Origin: Usitatibacter palustris
GTDB taxonomy: Bacteria; Pseudomonadota; Gammaproteobacteria; Burkholderiales; Usitatibacteraceae
DNA length: 64,000 bases
Reading direction: 5' to 3'
NCBI RefSeq assembly: GCF_013003985.1
Contig: NZ_CP053073.1
Span: forward strand, 2,542,001 to 2,606,000
Positions 19,616 to 30,876 of this stretch are shown here, in pieces. Position 1 is the first letter of the stretch. Every line of letters starts with the position of its first letter. The position numbers were made by a program, and so were the translations under genes. Under the pieces are notes generated by a model, which saw only the letters and a list, made by a program, of their open reading frames with translations, ran no database searches and was not told where the DNA came from.

Positions 19616-21586
19616 TCAGCTGCCGAACTTCGACGGCGGGCGCGGCGGCGGCGGCACCGAGGACTTGGCCGGAGCCGAGCCCTCTTCGCGGCGCTCCAGT
19701 GCATCCTTGCGCACCGTGACGCCGGCGCGATTGCGCACGCTCGCGAGCGAGGCCTCGAGCTCCTGCGCGGCGACGGCCGAGCGCAGCTGCGTGCCCAGGC
19801 CTTCGCGCTTGGCGTCGTCGATCTTCTCGAGCTCGATCACCTTCGTGACCTGCACGAGCGAATAGCCCATCGGGCTGTTCACGCCGACGTACACCGGGAG
19901 TTTCTTCGAGTCGGCCTTGAACACGGCATCGAGCACCGCGGGGAAAAGCCCACCGGGCTTCTGGCGGCTCACGGCCAGCGCGTCGGGCCACTTCACGCCG
20001 GCGTCCTTGCCGCCCTGCAGTTCCTTGAGCTTCGCCTCGCCATCGGCCTGTGCCAGCTTGAGCGCTTCGTCGCGCTGCATGCGCCGCTCGATCACCGCGC
20101 TCACCGTTTCCAGGGGCCGCAGCTCCGCGGGCTTGTGCTCGAGCACGCGCGCGGACACGAGCACGCCGGGGCGAATCTCGACCGCGGACGTATTGCGCTT
20201 GGCCTTGATCGCGTCGTCGGAAAAGAGCTCGGCGAGCAGCTTCGGATTCGCGAGCGCCGGATTGGACGCACCAGCCTTCACGAGCCAGTCGGAAGTCTTC
20301 ACCGTGAGCTTGAGGCGCTCCGCGGTGGGCTTGAGGCTCGCCGATTGCTCGTACACGCCGTTGCTGAACGCTTCGGCGCTCTCGGCAAAGCGGCGGGCGG
20401 CCTCCCCCTTCTTGAGCTCCGCCTCGATCTCGGGCGTGGCTTCGGCCACCGACTTCATGCGCTCGGGCTTGATGTCAGTGACGAGGATGACGTGGTAGCC
20501 GAATTCGGAAAGCACCGGGCCGACGATCTCGCCCTTCTTCGCGGCAAAGGCCGCATCTTCGAAAGGCTTCACCATCGCGCCCTTCGCGAAGAACCCGAGG
20601 TCGCCACCCTGCACGGCTGAACCCGGATCCTGCGATTCCTTCTTCGCGACGTCGGCGAAGGTCGCGGGCTTCTTGCGCACGTCGGCGGCGATGGCGTTGG
20701 CCTTGTCGCCCGCGGCTTTCTTCTCCGCTTCCTTCGCGTCGGCCTTCACCGCGATCAGGATGTGGGAGACCTTGCGCTCCTCGCGCTGGCCCCAGCGGTT
20801 AATGTTCGCGTCGTAGAACTTCTTCACGTCGTCGGCCGCCACCGGCACTTGCGCCGCGAGCGCCTCCGCGGAGAGCTCGACGTACTCGGCCTTCACCTGC
20901 TCGGGCGTCGTGAAATCCGCCTTGTGGCCTTCGTAGAACGCCTTCACCTGCTCCGGCGTGATCTTCACCTTGGGGAGCATCGGCTCGGCCGGGAAGTTGA
21001 CGACCTTCACCTCGCGCGACTGCTCGGACAAGCGGATGAAGCTGTCGAGCGTGGTGCGGGGAACGAATGCCGTTTCGGCGATGGAATCGCGGTACGCGCT
21101 CATGCGCATCTCTTCGCGAATGCGCTCATCGAGGCCCACGGTCGTGAGGCCGATGGACTTCGCGAGTTCCTCGTAGCGCGCCTTGGAGAAGCGGCCCGCG
21201 GCGTCCTGGAAGGGAGGCATCGCAGCGATGCGCTCGGCGAGCAGCGCGTCGCCGATGCGAACGCCGGCTTCCTGGGCGCCGACCGCCATCAGGCGCTCGG
21301 ACACCACGCCGTCGAGCACGCCGCGGCGAATTTCGGGGTTGTCCATCATCGAGGCGTCGAAATTGGCCCCGAACTGCTGGCGGTATTGTTCCGCGCGGCG
21401 GCGCAGGGCGTTGTCGAACTCCGACTGCGCGATGCGATACGGACCAACAGTGGCCACCGCATCGCCACCCATGGGCGTCTTGAAGTAGACGTCGATGCCG
21501 AACAGGCCGAAGGGGATGATCAGGAAGATCGCAAAAATCCAACGAACGACCTTCTTGCTGGCGAACTCGCGAAATTGCTCAAGCAT
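19616..21586 (-). CDS. ppiD: PpiD-like periplasmic peptidyl-prolyl isomerase/chaperone
   Basis: A 656-residue inner-membrane-anchored chaperone of the SurA/PpiD family that helps folding of exported proteins. Residues 1-14 are cytoplasmic and a single helix spans about 15-34. A SurA-N-type chaperone region follows, then one PpiC (parvulin) domain around 265-365 with VSHILIAVKAD, GGDLGFFAKGAMVKPFE and GPVLSEFGYHVI. The C-terminus is a proline-rich tail (PPPPRPP). It is immediately downstream of tRNA-Asp, tRNA-Val and lon, a typical beta-proteobacterial order. Confidence 0.93.
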   Translation of the reverse strand: MLEQFREFASKKVVRWIFAIFLIIPFGLFGIDVYFKTPMGGDAVATVGPYRIAQSEFDNALRRRAEQYRQQFGANFDASMMDNPEIRRGVLDGVVSERLMAVGAQEAGVRIGDALLAERIAAMPPFQDAAGRFSKARYEELAKSIGLTTVGLDERIREEMRMSAYRDSIAETAFVPRTTLDSFIRLSEQSREVKVVNFPAEPMLPKVKITPEQVKAFYEGHKADFTTPEQVKAEYVELSAEALAAQVPVAADDVKKFYDANINRWGQREERKVSHILIAVKADAKEAEKKAAGDKANAIAADVRKKPATFADVAKKESQDPGSAVQGGDLGFFAKGAMVKPFEDAAFAAKKGEIVGPVLSEFGYHVILVTDIKPERMKSVAEATPEIEAELKKGEAARRFAESAEAFSNGVYEQSASLKPTAERLKLTVKTSDWLVKAGASNPALANPKLLAELFSDDAIKAKRNTSAVEIRPGVLVSARVLEHKPAELRPLETVSAVIERRMQRDEALKLAQADGEAKLKELQGGKDAGVKWPDALAVSRQKPGGLFPAVLDAVFKADSKKLPVYVGVNSPMGYSLVQVTKVIELEKIDDAKREGLGTQLRSAVAAQELEASLASVRNRAGVTVRKDALERREEGSAPAKSSVPPPPRPPSKFGS

Positions 21587-21611
21587 TGCCTGGACATCCT
21601 CGTAAATGAAA

Positions 21612-21637
21612 AGGGCGAATCCGCGAGGATTCGCCCT
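21612..21637 (-). terminator. Intrinsic terminator downstream of the tRNA genes
   Basis: A perfect 11-bp stem (AGGGCGAATCC with its complement) and a 4-nt loop, followed on the reverse strand by TTTTCATTT. It separates the tRNA-Val/tRNA-Asp transcript from ppiD, whose start is 25 bp further on. Confidence 0.75.
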
Positions 21638-21643
21638 GGAAGC

Positions 21644-21720
21644 TGGCGGAGCGGACGGGACTCGAACCCGCGACCCCCGGCGTGACAGGCCGGTATTCTA
21701 ACCAACTGAACTACCGCTCC
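21644..21720 (-). tRNA. tRNA-Asp (GTC anticodon)
   Basis: 77 nt including an encoded CCA end. The acceptor GGAGCGG pairs with CCGCTCC, the D-arm reads TAGTTCAGTTGGTTAGAAT, the anticodon loop is CTGTCAC (GTC), and the T-loop is GGTTCGAGTCC. It lies 43 bp downstream of tRNA-Val and is followed by a hairpin terminator. Confidence 0.97.
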
Positions 21721-21763
21721 AGAGTACTGATGTGCCCAATCCGACAGGGGGCTTCAAACCAAC

Positions 21764-21839
21764 TGGTGGGTGCTGACGGGATCGAACCGCCGACATTCGC
21801 CTTGTAAGGGCGACGCTCTACCAGCTGAGCTAAGCACCC
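21764..21839 (-). tRNA. tRNA-Val (TAC anticodon)
   Basis: 76 nt including encoded CCA. The acceptor GGGTGCT pairs with AGCACCC, the D-arm is TAGCTCAGCTGGTAGAGC, the anticodon loop is CTTACAA (TAC), and the T-arm has GGTTCGATCC. A TAAAAT hexamer at 21858-21863 on the reverse strand, 19 bp before the 5' end, is a likely -10 element. Confidence 0.97.
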
Positions 21840-21857
21840 CTCCCACGACAGCCCGCC

Positions 21858-21863
21858 ATTTTA
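21858..21863 (-). promoter_or_regulatory. Likely -10 element for tRNA-Val/tRNA-Asp
   Basis: A TAAAAT hexamer on the reverse strand, 19 bp upstream of tRNA-Val, in the gap after lon. The -35 region is weak (GGAAAG-like), so this is a positional inference. Confidence 0.4.
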
Positions 21864-21891
21864 CTGGATCGGCGCGGACCTTTCCAGTCGC

Positions 21892-24297
21892 TCAGTGCTT
21901 GGTGATGACGGGCTGGACGGGCTCCGCGGCCGGGGGCGGCGGGGGCGAGGCGGCATCGGGCAACGGAACGGGCTTCCTCTCGAGGGCACGGTCGAGGACC
22001 TCGTCGAACCACTGGACGGGGACGATCTCGATGGCCGCCTTCACCTCGTCCGGGATCTCCTGCAGGTCCTTCACGTTCTCCTTCGGGATCAGCACGGAGC
22101 GAATGCCCCCGCGGTGGGCCGCCAGGAGCTTCTCCTTGAGGCCGCCGATCGGCAGGACTTCGCCGCGCAGGGTGATTTCACCCGTCATCGCCACATCGCA
22201 GCGCACGGGGATGCCCGTGAGCACGGAGACGATGGCCGTGGCCATGCCGATGCCGGCCGAAGGACCATCCTTCGGCGTGGCGCCTTCAGGCAAGTGGATG
22301 TGCAGATCCATGGTCTGCCAGAAGTCCTCGGCCACGCCAAGCCGCTTGGCGCGCGCACGAACCACCGAAATGGCGGCCTTGATCGACTCCTGCATCACCT
22401 CGCCGAGCTTGCCGGTCGTGACGGTATTGCCCTTGCCGGGGAGCTTCACGGCTTCCACGGTCAGGAGCTCGCCGCCGACTTCCGTCCACGCGAGACCCGT
22501 GACCTGGCCGATCTGGTTCTCCTTCTCCGCGATGCCATAGGTGTAGCGGCGCACCCCGAGGTACTTGTCGAGGTTCTTGCCGTTCACCGTGATGTGCTGG
22601 CCTTCCTTCTTGCGCGTGAGGATCGACTTCACGACCTTGCGCGAGATCTTCGCGAGCTCGCGATCGAGGCCGCGGACACCGGCTTCGCGCGTGTAGTAGC
22701 GCGTGATGTCGCGCAACGCCGAATCGGTGACCGTCAGCTCGCCTTCCCGGATGCCGTTCGACTTGAACTGCTTGGGCAGGAGGTACTGGCGGGCGATGTG
22801 CACCTTCTCGTCTTCCGTGTAGCCCGAGAGGCGGATCACTTCCATCCGGTCGAGCAGAGGCGCCGGGATGTTGAGCGTGTTCGCGGTCGCGACGAACATC
22901 ACGTCCGAGAGGTCGTACTCGACCTCGACGTAGTGGTCCGTGAACGTGTGGTTCTGCTCAGGATCGAGCACTTCGAGCAGGGCCGAGGACGGATCGCCGC
23001 GGAAGTCCATCCCCATCTTGTCCACCTCGTCGAGGAGGAACAGGGGATTGCGGACGCCGACCTTGGCCATGTTCTGCAGGATCTTGCCGGGCATCGAGCC
23101 GATGTACGTGCGGCGGTGGCCGCGGACCTCGGCTTCGTCGCGCACGCCGCCGAGCGACATGCGCACGAACTTGCGGTTCGTGGCACGGGCGATCGACTGG
23201 CCGAGCGAGGTCTTGCCCACGCCGGGCGGGCCGACGAGGCAGAGGATCGGCGCCTTCAGGCGATCGACGCGCTGCTGCACCGCGAGGTACTCGACGATGC
23301 GTTCCTTGATCTTCTCGAGGCCGTAGTGGTCGGCGTCGAGGATCTTCTCGGAATTCTTGAGGTCCGTGGAGACCTTCGACTTCTTCTTCCACGGCAGGCC
23401 CACGAGCGTGTCGATGTAGTTGCGCACGACGGTCGCTTCCGCGGACATCGGCGACATCAGCTTCAGCTTCTTCAGCTCGGATTCGGCCTTGGCGCGCGCG
23501 TCCTTGGGCATGTGCGCGGCCTTGATCTTCTTCTCCAGCTCGTCGAGGTCGGCGCCCTCTTCGGAATCGCCGAGCTCCTTCTGGATCGCCTTCACCTGCT
23601 CGTTCAGGTAGTACTCGCGCTGGCTCTTCTCCATCTGGCGCTTCACGCGCCCGCGGATGCGCTTCTCGACCTGCATGATGTCGATCTCGGTCTCGAGGAG
23701 CTGCAGGAGCTGCTCGAGGCGGCGGCCGACTTCGAACATCTCGAGGATCTGCTGCTTCTGCTCGAGCTTGAGCGGAAGGTGCGCGGCGATGGTGTCGGAA
23801 AGGCGGCCGGCGCCGTCGATCCCGGAGAGCGAGGTGAGCACCTCGGGCGGGATCTTCTTGTTCAACTTCACGTACTGGTCGAACTGCGTGAGCAGCGTGC
23901 GGCGCATCGCCTCGATCTCGGTCGAGTCGGCGTCGTCGGTCGCGATCAGCTCGATCTCGGCCTCGAAATTGGGTTTCTCGCTGAGCACGCGCTCGATCCG
24001 CGCGCGCTGCACGCCCTCGACCAGCACCTTCACCGTGCCGTCGGGGAGCTTGAGCATCTGCAGGATGGTCGAGACGGTCCCTACCGCGTAGAGGTCCTCG
24101 GGCGAGGGCTCATCCTTGGCCGCGGATTTCTGCGCGACCAGCACGACGTTCTTGCCCTCCTCCATGGCTGCCTCGAGCGCCTTGATCGACTTCGGGCGCC
24201 CGACGAACAGCGGAATCACCATGTGCGGGAAGACCACCACATCACGCAGCGGCAGCAGCGGCAGGATGCGGGCGTCGGTGGAAAGGGAGGCGGTCAT
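21892..24297 (-). CDS. lon: ATP-dependent protease La
   Basis: An 801-residue LonA protease: cytoplasmic, homo-hexameric, degrading misfolded and regulatory proteins. The N-terminal LON domain begins [20 protein letters not shown]. The AAA+ Walker A (GPPGVGKT) is at about 356-363. The protease domain has catalytic Ser680 in KDGPSAGIG, with a conserved Lys about 40 residues later. The C-terminal tail is proline-rich ([10 protein letters not shown]). Length is typical (about 780-810). It is downstream of clpX, separated by 93 bp. Confidence 0.98.
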   Translation of the reverse strand: MTASLSTDARILPLLPLRDVVVFPHMVIPLFVGRPKSIKALEAAMEEGKNVVLVAQKSAAKDEPSPEDLYAVGTVSTILQMLKLPDGTVKVLVEGVQRARIERVLSEKPNFEAEIELIATDDADSTEIEAMRRTLLTQFDQYVKLNKKIPPEVLTSLSGIDGAGRLSDTIAAHLPLKLEQKQQILEMFEVGRRLEQLLQLLETEIDIMQVEKRIRGRVKRQMEKSQREYYLNEQVKAIQKELGDSEEGADLDELEKKIKAAHMPKDARAKAESELKKLKLMSPMSAEATVVRNYIDTLVGLPWKKKSKVSTDLKNSEKILDADHYGLEKIKERIVEYLAVQQRVDRLKAPILCLVGPPGVGKTSLGQSIARATNRKFVRMSLGGVRDEAEVRGHRRTYIGSMPGKILQNMAKVGVRNPLFLLDEVDKMGMDFRGDPSSALLEVLDPEQNHTFTDHYVEVEYDLSDVMFVATANTLNIPAPLLDRMEVIRLSGYTEDEKVHIARQYLLPKQFKSNGIREGELTVTDSALRDITRYYTREAGVRGLDRELAKISRKVVKSILTRKKEGQHITVNGKNLDKYLGVRRYTYGIAEKENQIGQVTGLAWTEVGGELLTVEAVKLPGKGNTVTTGKLGEVMQESIKAAISVVRARAKRLGVAEDFWQTMDLHIHLPEGATPKDGPSAGIGMATAIVSVLTGIPVRCDVAMTGEITLRGEVLPIGGLKEKLLAAHRGGIRSVLIPKENVKDLQEIPDEVKAAIEIVPVQWFDEVLDRALERKPVPLPDAASPPPPPAAEPVQPVITKH

Positions 24298-24390
24298 CGG
24301 CGTTTCCTGGGTTGTCTTACGGGATACGTGGGGGCTGCGAGAACCGGGGACAAGCCCCCGGGTGGAGCTACTGGGCGGGTACTGCGAGCC

Positions 24391-25659
24391 CTATTGCTGG
24401 CCACTCGCGACCTTCGGCTGGTCGGAGTAAATGAGGAGAGGCTTGGCGTCACCGTTGATGGCGCCTTCGTCGACGACCACCTTCTGGACGTTCGAGAGGG
24501 AGGGCAGGTCGAACATGATGTCGAGCAGGGCGTGCTCGATGATCGAACGCAGTCCGCGGGCACCCGTGCGGCGCTCGAGGGCGCGCTTGGCGATCGCGTG
24601 CAACGCGTTCTCGCGGTACTCGAGCTCCACGCCTTCCATGGCGAGCAGCTTCTGGTACTGCTTCACGAGCGCGTTCTTGGGTTCCGTGAGGATCTTCACC
24701 AGGGCGCCGGCATCGAGCTCGTCGAGCACCGCGACCACGGGAAGGCGTCCCACGAATTCCGGGATGAGGCCGTACTTGATGAGGTCTTCGGGCTCGACGT
24801 CGTGCAGGAGCGCGTTGAGCTCCTGGCGATCGTTCATCGAGCGCACCTGCGCGCCGAAGCCCATGCCCGAGCGGTCGGTGCGGTTCTGGATGACCTTTTC
24901 GAGGCCCCCGAACGCGCCGCCGCAGATGAAGAGGATGTTGGTCGTATCGACCTGGACGAATTCCTGGTTCGGATGCTTGCGCCCGCCCTGCGGGGGAACC
25001 GAGGCGATCGTGCCTTCGATCAGCTTGAGGAGCGCCTGCTGCACGCCCTCGCCACTCACGTCACGCGTGATCGAGGGGTTGTCGCTCTTCCGGGAGATCT
25101 TGTCGATCTCGTCGATGTAGACGATGCCGCGCTGCGCCTTCTCGACGTCGTAGTCGCACTTCTGGAGCAGCTTCTGGATGATGTTCTCGACGTCCTCGCC
25201 GACATAGCCGGCTTCCGTGAGCGTGGTCGCGTCGGCGATCACGAACGGGACGTTGAGCAGGCGCGCGAGCGTCTGCGCGAGCAGCGTCTTGCCCGAGCCC
25301 GTGGGCCCGATCAGCAGGATGTTGGACTTGGCGAGCTCGACTTCATCCTGCTTGCCGCCCGTCTTCAACCGCTTGTAGTGGTTGTAGACCGCGACGGAGA
25401 GGATCTTCTTCGCCTGGATCTGCCCGATCACGTACTGGTCGAGGATCTCGCAGATCTCGTGCGGGCTGGGGAGGTCGGACTTCTGCGCCTTGGCGCTGGT
25501 GTCGGTGCTCGCCTCTTCGCGGATGATGTCGTTGCAGAGGTCGATGCACTCGTCACAGATGAACACGGACGGTCCCGCAATGAGCTTGCGGACCTCGTGC
25601 TGGCTCTTTCCGCAGAAAGAGCAGTAAAGCAGTTTTTCTCCGCCGACCTTGTCCGTCAT
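24391..25659 (-). CDS. clpX: ATP-dependent Clp protease ATP-binding subunit ClpX
   Basis: A 422-residue AAA+ unfoldase that feeds substrates to ClpP. The N-terminal zinc-binding domain has Cys13, Cys16, Cys35 and Cys38. Walker A (GPTGSGKT) is at 118-125. The pore and sensor regions and the IGF-loop region are those of ClpX. The ATG at 25659 gives the family N-terminus ([20 protein letters not shown]); the frame is open upstream but has no similarity there. It lies 22 bp after clpP. Confidence 0.98.
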   Translation of the reverse strand: MTDKVGGEKLLYCSFCGKSQHEVRKLIAGPSVFICDECIDLCNDIIREEASTDTSAKAQKSDLPSPHEICEILDQYVIGQIQAKKILSVAVYNHYKRLKTGGKQDEVELAKSNILLIGPTGSGKTLLAQTLARLLNVPFVIADATTLTEAGYVGEDVENIIQKLLQKCDYDVEKAQRGIVYIDEIDKISRKSDNPSITRDVSGEGVQQALLKLIEGTIASVPPQGGRKHPNQEFVQVDTTNILFICGGAFGGLEKVIQNRTDRSGMGFGAQVRSMNDRQELNALLHDVEPEDLIKYGLIPEFVGRLPVVAVLDELDAGALVKILTEPKNALVKQYQKLLAMEGVELEYRENALHAIAKRALERRTGARGLRSIIEHALLDIMFDLPSLSNVQKVVVDEGAINGDAKPLLIYSDQPKVASGQQ

Positions 25660-25681
25660 GTTCCTATCTTGGCTCCGGCCC

Positions 25682-26329
<648 letters not shown>

Positions 26330-26334
26330 GTTCG

Positions 26335-27648
26335 TTACGCTTTCTTCTTGGTGCCCATCAGTTCGTCGAAGCCGGTCGGCTCGTCGACGACCTTCATCTT
26401 CGATTGGGCCCATTCTACGACGTTGTCTTCCATCACGAGCGCCTCGATTTCCCCGAGGCGCTGGGGCTCGCTGTAGAACCAGCGCACCAGCTGCTCGGGG
26501 TGCTCGAAGCTCTCGGCATGCGACTCCACCGCCTTGCGCACCTGCTCGGGCTTGGGCGTCAGTTCGTTGCGCTTCACCAGCTCGGAAACCAGCAGGCCCA
26601 GCTTCACGCGGCGCGTGGCGCGCTCGGCGAACAGCTCCGGCGGCAGCTGCAGGTTTTCCGGGCTCATGCCGCGGTTCTTGAGGTCCTCGACGGCCTGGGC
26701 CTGCATGCGGCCGATCTCGTTCTCAAGGAGCGCGCGCGGGAGGTCGAACGTGGACGACGCGATCAGCGCTTCCATGACCTGGTCCTTGACCAGGGCCTTC
26801 ACGCGCTTGGCGACTTCCTTCTCGACGTTCTCGCGGACTTCGCGGCGCAGGCGGCTCACGTCGCCGTCTTCCACGCCGAGCGTCTTCGCGAATTCCGCAT
26901 CGAGCGGGGGAAGCTTCGGTTCGGCGACCTGGTTGGCGGTCACGGTGAACTTGGCCACCTTGCCGCGCACGGCCTCGGCGTAGTCGGCCGGGAAAGTGAG
27001 GTCGAAGGTCTTCTTCTCACCCTTCTTGATGCCGTAGATCGCGGCCTCGAAGTCGGGGAGCATGCGGCCCTCGCCGAGGACGATCGCGAAGTTCTGGGCG
27101 TTGTTGCCTTCGAACGGGGCGCCGTCGATGAGGCCCTCGAAATCGAGGTTCACGAGGTCGCCTTCGGCCGCGGCACGATCGACGTCCTCGAACGGCGCGC
27201 GCTGGCGGCGCAGCGTGGTGAGCGTCGCTTCGACGTTCTCCTCGCCGACCTTCGCCACGGGACGCTTGAGCGTGGAGCCCGCGAGGTCACCGAGGTTGAT
27301 CTCGGGGTACACCTCGAAGGTGGCGGTGAACTCGATCTTGTCGGTTCCCTGCCCGGCTTGCACCGGCTGGAAGCGCGGATAGCCCGCGACGCGATAGTTG
27401 CGATCCTTCACCGCATCGACGAACGATCGCTGCACGGCATCGCTCACGACTTCCTGGCGGACCTGGAAGCCGAACTGGCGCTCCACCATCTTCAGCGGGA
27501 CTTTTCCGGGACGGAAACCCTGCATCTTCACGGTGCGCGCGAGGTTCTTGAGGCGCGTTTCGATTTCCGCCTCGACCAGGGCCACCGGCACCGAAACGGT
27601 GAGGTGGCGCTCAAGCGGGCTCGGATTATTCTGGACTGCTTGCTGCAT
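26335..27648 (-). CDS. tig: Trigger factor
   Basis: A 437-residue ribosome-associated chaperone. The N-terminal ribosome-binding domain contains the signature GFRPGKVP. A central FKBP-type domain follows ([18 protein letters not shown]), then the long helical C-terminal chaperone domain. Length is typical. The gene is the first of tig-clpP-clpX-lon and follows tRNA-Leu by 69 bp. Confidence 0.98.
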   Translation of the reverse strand: MQQAVQNNPSPLERHLTVSVPVALVEAEIETRLKNLARTVKMQGFRPGKVPLKMVERQFGFQVRQEVVSDAVQRSFVDAVKDRNYRVAGYPRFQPVQAGQGTDKIEFTATFEVYPEINLGDLAGSTLKRPVAKVGEENVEATLTTLRRQRAPFEDVDRAAAEGDLVNLDFEGLIDGAPFEGNNAQNFAIVLGEGRMLPDFEAAIYGIKKGEKKTFDLTFPADYAEAVRGKVAKFTVTANQVAEPKLPPLDAEFAKTLGVEDGDVSRLRREVRENVEKEVAKRVKALVKDQVMEALIASSTFDLPRALLENEIGRMQAQAVEDLKNRGMSPENLQLPPELFAERATRRVKLGLLVSELVKRNELTPKPEQVRKAVESHAESFEHPEQLVRWFYSEPQRLGEIEALVMEDNVVEWAQSKMKVVDEPTGFDELMGTKKKA

Positions 27649-27717
27649 GCTTTTTCCTTGTCATTTCCCTCAAGACGAATCGCGAGGGGAGGCCGGGCGA
27701 ACCCGGGAGATGCGACC

Positions 27718-27802
27718 TGGTGCGAAAGGAGGGACTCGAACCCCCATGCCTTTCGGCGCTGGAACCTAAATCCAGTGCGTCTACCAATTCCGCCACTCTC
27801 GC
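27718..27802 (-). tRNA. tRNA-Leu (TAG anticodon)
   Basis: 85 nt including encoded CCA, with a long variable arm as expected for a class II tRNA. The acceptor GCGAGAG pairs with CTTTCGC (one G-U). The anticodon stem-loop is CTGGATTTAGGTTCCAG (TAG), and the T-arm is GGGTTCGAGTCCC. It precedes tig, as in many beta-proteobacteria. Confidence 0.97.
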
Positions 27803-27811
27803 GGTCGCGGA

Positions 27812-27817
27812 ATTATA
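27812..27817 (-). promoter_or_regulatory. Likely -10 element (TATAAT) of the tRNA-Leu promoter
   Basis: A perfect TATAAT on the reverse strand, 10 bp before the tRNA 5' end, in context GGGTATAATTCC. The -35 element is not obvious. Confidence 0.55.
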
Positions 27818-27866
27818 CCCGAAAGGTCGCCCTCCCGGGATGCCCCGAAATCCCGGCGCAGACCGA

Positions 27867-27872
27867 TATAAT
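27867..27872 (+). promoter_or_regulatory. Likely -10 element (TATAAT) of the hpnCDE operon
   Basis: A perfect TATAAT on the forward strand about 30 bp before the hpnC start. With the tRNA-Leu -10 at 27812-27817 it makes a divergent promoter pair 50 bp apart. No strong -35 hexamer is seen. Confidence 0.45.
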
Positions 27873-27902
27873 CGAGAAAATTCAAAAGCTTCCCGCATCC
27901 TC

Positions 27903-28715
27903 TTGCCGGTCGACCACTACGAGAATTTCCCCGTCGCCTCGGTGCTCCTGCCGGCACGAATGCGCGCGCCCGTGGAGGCCATCTATGGCTTTGCCCGGGG
28001 CGCGGACGACATCGCCGATGAAGGCAACGCCTCCGATGGCGAGCGTCTCGCGGGGCTCGCGCGCTACTCACGCGCGCTCGATGAAATCGAGGCCGGGCGC
28101 GTTCCCTACGAAGCGCCGTTCGCTCGCATCGGCGAAGCGATTCGCGAATACAACCTCCCCGTGCCGCTGCTCCGCGATCTGCTCGATGCGTTTTCGCAGG
28201 ACGTCGTGAAGAAACGCTATGCCGATTTTCCCGACCTCCTCGACTACTGCCGGCGCTCGGCCAATCCGATAGGCCGCCTGCTGCTGCACCTGTTCGGGCA
28301 GACCGACGCGCGCAGCCTCGCGCAGTCGGACGCCATCTGCTCGAGCCTGCAGCTCATCAACTTCTGGCAGGACATCGCCGTCGATTGGCACAAGGGCCGC
28401 GTCTACATCCCCGCCGAGGACTTCGCGAAGTTCGGCGTAGAAGAGCAGGCGATCGCGCGGCGCGATGCAGGCGGAGCGTGGTCCGCGTTGATGTCGTTCG
28501 AGTGCGATCGCGCCCGGGCCATGTTGGTGGAAGGCTCGCCCCTTGGCCATTCGCTGCCGGGCCGCCTCGGGCTGGAAATTCGCGCGGTTGTCGCAGGCGG
28601 CACGAAGATTCTCGATAAGATCGACGCCGTGGCCGGCGACGTTTTCCGCCATCGTCCGATGCTCGGGCGATGGGACTGGATCGCGATCGTCGCGCGAAGC
28701 CTCTACCGGAAATGA
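27903..28715 (+). CDS. hpnC: Squalene synthase HpnC (hydroxysqualene-forming)
   Basis: A trans-isoprenyl-diphosphate synthase of about 270 residues. In the three-enzyme route it converts presqualene diphosphate to hydroxysqualene. The first Asp-rich motif is DDIADE (residues 35-40), and the second lies in INFWQDIAVDWHKGRVYIP. The family start (VDHYENFPVASVLLPAR) places initiation at or near a TTG at 27903; no Shine-Dalgarno is seen. The in-frame extension upstream runs back into tRNA-Leu and is not real. It overlaps hpnD as ATGA. Confidence 0.92.
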   Translation: MPVDHYENFPVASVLLPARMRAPVEAIYGFARGADDIADEGNASDGERLAGLARYSRALDEIEAGRVPYEAPFARIGEAIREYNLPVPLLRDLLDAFSQDVVKKRYADFPDLLDYCRRSANPIGRLLLHLFGQTDARSLAQSDAICSSLQLINFWQDIAVDWHKGRVYIPAEDFAKFGVEEQAIARRDAGGAWSALMSFECDRARAMLVEGSPLGHSLPGRLGLEIRAVVAGGTKILDKIDAVAGDVFRHRPMLGRWDWIAIVARSLYRK

Positions 28716-29545
28716 CACCCGACGAATATTGTCAGGAGAAGGCCGCACGCAGCGGCTCGAGCTTCTATTACAGCTTCCTGTTCCTGCCGCAGGAACGTCG
28801 TCGCGCGATCACCGCGCTCTACGCGTTCTGCCGCGAAGTGGACGACGTCGCCGACGAAGTGCATGAAGTCGACGTCGCGCGCGCGAAGCTCGCCTGGTGG
28901 CGCACCGAGATCGCGAACCTGTACGCGGGCCACCCCGCGCATCCGGTCACGCAGGCGCTCGCCCCTTTCACGAAGACCTTCGGAATCGACAGCGGCCGCC
29001 TCAACGAAATCGTCGACGGCATGGAGATGGACCTCACGCACCATCGCTATGCCGACTTCGAGGCGCTGAAGCTCTACTGCCATCGCGTCGCCGGCGTGGT
29101 GGGCCAGCTCTCGGCGTCGATCTTCGGCTATCGCAACGCCTCGACGCTCGAATATGCGGAGTCCCTCGGGCTCGCGTTCCAGCTCACCAACATCATTCGC
29201 GACGTGGGCGAGGACGCGCGCCGCGGCCGGGTCTACCTGCCCGTGGACGAGCTCGCCAAACACGGACTCACGCCGGAAGACATCCTCGCGCGGCGGCCGA
29301 GCGACGGCTTTCGCGCGCTGATGGACGCGCAGGCCCAGCGCGCCGAGAGCTACTACGACCGCGCCTTCGCGCATCTCGCGCCGGAAGACCGTCGCGACCA
29401 GCGTGCGGGCCTGATCATGGCTTCGATCTATCGCACGTTGCTCGGCGAAATCCGCCGCGACGGCTTCGACGTCCTCGACCGGCGCATTGCGCTCACCCCG
29501 CTTCGCAAGCTCTGGCTCGCGTGGCGGACGTGGGTCAAGTCGTGA
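28712..29545 (+). CDS. hpnD: Presqualene diphosphate synthase HpnD
   Basis: A 277-residue trans-isoprenyl-diphosphate synthase that condenses two farnesyl diphosphates to presqualene diphosphate. The Asp-rich motifs are DDVAD (44-48) and DVGED (164-168), followed by RRGRVYLP. Start ATG 28712 overlaps the hpnC stop (ATGA), and the stop overlaps hpnE (GTGA), so the three enzymes are translationally coupled. Confidence 0.95.
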   Translation: MTPDEYCQEKAARSGSSFYYSFLFLPQERRRAITALYAFCREVDDVADEVHEVDVARAKLAWWRTEIANLYAGHPAHPVTQALAPFTKTFGIDSGRLNEIVDGMEMDLTHHRYADFEALKLYCHRVAGVVGQLSASIFGYRNASTLEYAESLGLAFQLTNIIRDVGEDARRGRVYLPVDELAKHGLTPEDILARRPSDGFRALMDAQAQRAESYYDRAFAHLAPEDRRDQRAGLIMASIYRTLLGEIRRDGFDVLDRRIALTPLRKLWLAWRTWVKS

Positions 29546-30876
29546 ACGCGCCCCGCGGCGAGGCGCGCGGCGCGCGCCGGATCGCGATCGTCGGCGCGGG
29601 CTACGCGGGACTCGCTGCCGCGATGACGCTCGTGCGCGCCGGCTGCGCGGTCAGCGTCTTCGAGGCCAATCGCACGGCCGGCGGACGCGCCCGGCGCGTG
29701 GAACATCGCGGCGCCCTCCTCGACAACGGTCAACACCTCCTTCTCGGCGCTTACCGCGACACACTCGCCCTCATGCGCGAGGCCGGGGTGCCCGAGCGCG
29801 CGATTCACCGCCATCCGCTCACGCTCGTGTTTCCGAAAGAGATGCGCATGGCGGCACCACGGTGGCCCGCGCCCTTGAACCTGTTGGGCGCGCTAACCTT
29901 TGCGCGCGGCCTGGGCTGGGGCGAGCGCATCGCCGCGGCGCGATTCGCGGCCGCACTCCAGCGCGACAAGTTTCGCGTTCCCGCGGGACTCACGGTCTCC
30001 GCCCTGTTGGAGCGTCACGCGCAACCTGCGCGCGTTCGCACCTTCCTGTGGGACTCGCTGTGCGTCTCCGCGCTCAACACCCCGCCCGCGGTTGCCGACG
30101 CGCAGGTTTTCGCGAACGTCCTGCGCGACGCCCTCTTTGCGCGCGCCGACGACTCCGATTTCGTGATTCCCGCCGTGGATCTGTCGGCGCTCTTTCCCGA
30201 CGAAGCGCTCACGTGGCTCGGCCAGCGCGGCACGGAAATGTCGCTCGGCACGCGCGTGACCGCGATTGCGCGCGATGGTGCGGCGTGGAGCGTGCGAACG
30301 GCGTCGGGGGCGCGGCGCTTCGATGCGGTCGTCTGCGCCGTTGCGCCTTTCCAGGTGAGCGCACTGGTCGACTCGGTCGGTGAACTCGCGGCACTGCGCA
30401 CCGGGCTCGACAGCCTTGCGCACGAGCCCATCACGACGGTCTATCTCCAGTACGAGTCGGCCGTGCGGCTTCCTTTCCCGATGATCGGTTTGACCGGCGG
30501 CCATGTGCAGTGGGTCTTCGACCGCGAGGCGATCTCCGGCCTTCGCGGGCTGCTCGCGGCAGTGATCTCCGCGTCCGGTCCGCACCGTGACTTCGACCAG
30601 GATGTACTCGGCACCGTGGTCCACCGCGAGATCGACGCCGCCGTGGGGCCACTTCCACCCCCGGCGTGGACGAAGGCCATCACCGAGAAGCGCGCAACGT
30701 TCGCCTGCGTGCCGGGCGCCTTCCGGCCTCCGGTGGAAACGGAGGCCGCGGGACTGGTTCTCGCCGGCGACTACACCGCGGGTGATTACCCGGCCACGCT
30801 CGAGGGGGCCGTGCGCAGCGGCATCGCCGCGGCCCGCACGACCCTTCGCCACCTTGGATTCGCACAGACCCCATGA
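29542..30876 (+). CDS. hpnE: Hydroxysqualene dehydroxylase HpnE
   Basis: A 444-residue FAD-dependent amine-oxidase-fold enzyme that reduces hydroxysqualene to squalene, the hopanoid precursor. The dinucleotide motif GAGYAG is at 18-23, with acidic Glu41 at the end of the second strand and the GGRARR motif following. The C-terminal FAD region reads [23 protein letters not shown] start at 29542. No squalene-hopene cyclase gene is in this window, so the product's use must be completed elsewhere. Confidence 0.94.
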   Translation: MNAPRGEARGARRIAIVGAGYAGLAAAMTLVRAGCAVSVFEANRTAGGRARRVEHRGALLDNGQHLLLGAYRDTLALMREAGVPERAIHRHPLTLVFPKEMRMAAPRWPAPLNLLGALTFARGLGWGERIAAARFAAALQRDKFRVPAGLTVSALLERHAQPARVRTFLWDSLCVSALNTPPAVADAQVFANVLRDALFARADDSDFVIPAVDLSALFPDEALTWLGQRGTEMSLGTRVTAIARDGAAWSVRTASGARRFDAVVCAVAPFQVSALVDSVGELAALRTGLDSLAHEPITTVYLQYESAVRLPFPMIGLTGGHVQWVFDREAISGLRGLLAAVISASGPHRDFDQDVLGTVVHREIDAAVGPLPPPAWTKAITEKRATFACVPGAFRPPVETEAAGLVLAGDYTAGDYPATLEGAVRSGIAAARTTLRHLGFAQTP

